From contig BFEA01000113.1 in assembly GCA_003427395.1 (NCBI GenBank), forward strand, positions 2,885,586 to 2,918,850: a stretch of 33,265 nt of DNA. The letters are read 5' to 3'. Shown in pieces: positions 31,233 through 33,265 of the stretch. Origin of the DNA: Chara braunii. Its lineage: Eukaryota > Streptophyta > Charophyceae > Charales > Characeae. Numbering within the stretch: position 1 is the first letter of the stretch; every line of letters begins with the position of its first letter. The notes beneath the pieces were generated by a model. The model worked only from the letters and a program-made list of their open reading frames with translations. It was not told where the DNA came from and ran no database searches. The translations under genes and the position numbers were made by a program.

Positions 31233-31722
31233 CCTTAAGAGTAGTGGTAGGTAGGTAGTGCAGGTGAATCGAAAGAATTTGAGAGATGATGAAAAATTTG
31301 AAATAAGAATGTAGCGTAGTTAAAAAAAAAAAAAAAGATAAATTTTAGTATTTATTCTATTATTTGATCCTTAAAAAAAAAAAAAAAAGTTGTATGAATT
31401 AATCATGGCTTTGAAGGAGGCCGATAAAAAAAGTGTAGTATCTGTTCTAATCAGTTTAATATGCGACATAAACCTTAGGAGTAGTGGTAGGTAGGTAGTG
31501 AAGGTAAATCGAAAAAAAAAAAAAGATGATGAAAACTTTGAAAGAATATGAAAGCGTAGTTAAAAAATATATATATATATAATAATAAAAATAAGGTGTA
31601 ATATCTGTTATGTTCTTTGATCCTTTTTCTCTATAAAAAAAAAGTAGTATGAATTAATCTTGGCTTTAAAAGAGGCCGATAAAAAGTGTAGTATTTGTTA
31701 TGATCTGTTTAATATGTGATCC
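31233..31722. repeat. 240-bp tandem duplication
   Basis: Copies start with CCTTAAGAGTAGTGGTAGG (31,233) and CCTTAGGAGTAGTGGTAGG (31,473). Shared blocks in order are GGTAGGTAGTG, AATCGAAA, GATGATGAAAA, GTAGTTAAAAAA, a T-rich block, TATGAATTAATC(A/T)TGGCTTT, GAGGCCGATAAAAA and GTGTAGTAT. Length differences are confined to A-runs and a TA run in the second copy. Confidence 0.9.
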
Positions 31723-31772
31723 GCGGTCATTGCCCCTCCCCGGCCCCCCCCCCCACAAAAAAAAAAAACCCT

Positions 31773-32291
31773 TTAAGAAAGTGAGTTTGGGAAAAGGAAA
31801 AAATAACAGACTTTGCTCCAGTACTCATGACAAGCACAAAAGAAAAAAAATGTAGCAGCAGTGCTCAAGAAAAAACAAAAAAAAGGCAGTGGGTGCGTTC
31901 TGCCTTCTTCACAAGCACCTCTGCACGTGAAGCAGCCTCCCAAAGCCCGTAGATAAATTGTGCCTTTCCAAATGCAATAGAAAAGCAAAATTGGAAAAAA
32001 AGAAAAAACCAAATAGAAAAGCATGACAAAAGAAACACTGCTGACCAACGAAAAGAAGTGAAAAACAAGCAACAAAACCCCATCCACACCCATTCCCACA
32101 AACCACCGGTCTCCACTGCCCAACCCTTGAAATTCTGGACGCCGAACCTGTACTTCGGTCGCGCTCTGCTTTCCCACCGGGTCTAATCCCTTCTTCCCCC
32201 TTACCGACGACCTCCCAACTCCCTGATTACCAGTAGACTCCCATCGACCGTCGAAGTCCACAACACAAAACGACAAAGCCAACGGTGGCAA
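31773..32291 (-). CDS. 172-codon open frame, probably spurious
   Basis: The product begins MPPLALSFCVVDFDGRWEST and continues with a Gly/Arg/Val/Gln-rich segment to about residue 60. It then becomes Phe/Leu/Val-rich, as expected from A-rich DNA read on the opposite strand. The first third has ordinary amino-acid usage and could be a fragment of a real or former gene; the hydrophobic part looks like low complexity. I recognise no family and see no promoter, intron signal or homologue in the window. Confidence 0.15.
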   Translation of the reverse strand: MPPLALSFCVVDFDGRWESTGNQGVGRSSVRGKKGLDPVGKQSATEVQVRRPEFQGLGSGDRWFVGMGVDGVLLLVFHFFSLVSSVSFVMLFYLVFSFFPILLFYCIWKGTIYLRALGGCFTCRGACEEGRTHPLPFFCFFLSTAATFFFFCACHEYWSKVCYFFLFPNSLS

Positions 32292-32656
32292 ATGCAGCCC
32301 CTAGATACTCTAGAAAACACCCCGGAAAACACTCCTTCTAAACCACCCTGGAAACACTCCTATCTAAAACCCAGGATAAATATTCACCGACTCCCCGCCT
32401 ACTTCTTTAGGCGAAACCTGCCTTGGTTCCTAGCATTCCTGGTACTTCCACTGCCGAGACGGCCTTACTGTGAGTCACACCAACCGAGTTCCCTTGACCC
32501 GTCCAAATAGCCGCACCCTGCAATCGTCTAGTTCGCGGGCGTATGGCAGTGGCAGGCGCTTGTGCCAAAATTTGTCCCGCACCCCACGGCTTCCCGCGGC
32601 GCTTCTCCATTGCGCGCCCCTTTTACACAACCTACCATAGCAGAGCCCAAGGGTGT
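32292..32656. other. no recognisable gene
   Basis: Mixed, increasingly GC-rich DNA. A short AAACACNCC-type repetition lies near 32,313-32,360. No clear coding signal. Confidence 0.4.
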
Positions 32657-32698
32657 CCCTTCGCCTTCGCCTTCGCCCTTCGCCTTCGCCTTCGCCTG
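32657..32698. repeat. (CCTTCG)n hexanucleotide repeat
   Basis: About seven CTTCGC units with one missing-base interruption. It opens Ala/Phe/Ser/Pro frames that are not evidence of a gene. Confidence 0.9.
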
Positions 32699-32772
32699 CA
32701 GCCTGAGTCGGATTCCCGCCCGCAGCGTGTTTCTTGGGAACTCGAGGCTGCCGACCGGAAGGAGTTTAGGGT

Positions 32773-33147
32773 GACACGTGTCCTGTGCTGGAAATCTGCA
32801 TCGTGCAGTCGGTGACGCGTGGCCTCTCTGGAGTTGTCGTGCCGTTCAAACACAGCGCCATGCTGCCGACGGTGCACCGGGGGAGGTCCCCCGCCTACCG
32901 TACCCAGTCATACCTCCCGCAGTACTTGCGAAGAATCATCAAGGTAGGTCTGTATATTTGACGACATTTCCCGTCCTGTACTTTCTCTCCCATTCAGATC
33001 TTTCCTCCTCTGCCTTTTCTGGATTACTGGCGTGGTGGTGACACGTGGCGTCTCCCTGTATTGTGAGCCTCAACACGTGGCATCTCGCCTGCGTTTGGTA
33101 TCCACTGTCTCGACGTTATTCTGGGCTGACGCGCCGATCCACGTGGC
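32773..33147. promoter_or_regulatory. cluster of ACGTG (G-box/ABRE-like) motifs
   Basis: GACACGTGTC at 32,773-32,782, ACACGTGGCG at 33,041-33,050, ACACGTGGCA at 33,073-33,082 and CCACGTGGCA at 33,139-33,148. ACACGTGGC is the classic plant G-box/ABRE core bound by bZIP factors. The surrounding 700 bp are the most GC-rich, least repetitive part of the window, so this could be upstream of a gene just outside it. Chance or a short repeated motif are alternatives; no TATA box or transcript start is evident. Confidence 0.35.
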
Positions 33148-33240
33148 ATTGTTGAGACAACGCATGCGCTACTTGGGAAGGAGGCAGAGAGGGAAGGAAG
33201 AGGGGTCGTTAGGTAGGTAGATAGACACATGGAAAGAGTT

Positions 33241-33265
33241 GTGTGTGTGTGTGTGTGTGTGTGTG
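33241..33265. repeat. (GT)n microsatellite running off the window
   Basis: A pure GTGT run from about 33,241 to the last base. Confidence 0.95.

Overview
The window looks like gene-poor, repeat-dominated nuclear DNA from a large eukaryotic genome. No intact protein-coding gene, rRNA gene or canonical tRNA gene could be recognised. The best guess for the source is a green-lineage organism, possibly a charophyte alga such as Chara. The reasons are the retroelement type (a Penelope-like element with its GIY-YIG nuclease ahead of the reverse transcriptase, a class known from green algae and protists), the plant-type hammerhead motif, and the very high load of microsatellites and decayed repeats. 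This assignment is inference. Single N characters at 171, 4434 and 4488 mark unresolved bases or gaps.

Layout. 1-364: three copies of a 134-bp tandem repeat. 365-6,540: no gene, with AT-rich word-repeat DNA, a GTT-rich tract, CA/GA microsatellites, one foldback element (3.75 kb) and one dispersed repeat (4.1-4.3 kb). 6.56-7.47 kb: long (AT)n tracts and a 238-bp family whose units carry inverted GGTCGGTAGGTGC-type arms. 8.0-12.4 kb: no gene, a cluster of AAACAGTTT palindromes and a dispersed repeat (10.1-11.4 kb) that recurs at 20.4-22.0 kb. 12.43-13.32 kb: an array of about 15 hairpin-forming units, 59 bp in the core. 13.3-14.8 kb: GTGTCACAGTGT-type low complexity running into long (TC)n(AC)n. 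14.84-17.1 kb: a dispersed repeat present as an inverted pair. 17.2-20.4 kb: TTA/GTA microsatellites, a G-rich patch and about 1 kb of polypurine DNA. 22.3-23.5 kb: more degenerate repeats.

The most informative part is 24.5-30.4 kb. It holds a near-consensus type III hammerhead ribozyme motif with one core change (24,561-24,609), a minus-strand tRNA-like sequence with pol III-like A and B boxes (25,041-25,127), and a 62-bp tandem repeat. Next comes a decayed Penelope-like element (25,686-29,239) bounded by 154-bp direct repeats exactly 3,400 bp apart. A satellite of about 86-bp palindromic units (29,245-30,425) follows directly.

The Penelope-like element encodes, in order, a zinc-knuckle-like overlapping ORF, a GIY-YIG domain (YIG, Arg and Glu residues visible), a basic linker, and an RT domain with an MDD catalytic box and thumb-like region. 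The coding sequence is broken by about eight stops and about five frame changes, so this copy is dead. The right end (31.2-33.3 kb) has a 240-bp tandem duplication, a 172-codon ORF of doubtful reality, a hexanucleotide repeat and a cluster of ACGTG (G-box/ABRE-like) motifs that could belong to a promoter beyond the window. All coordinates for degenerate repeats are by eye and approximate.
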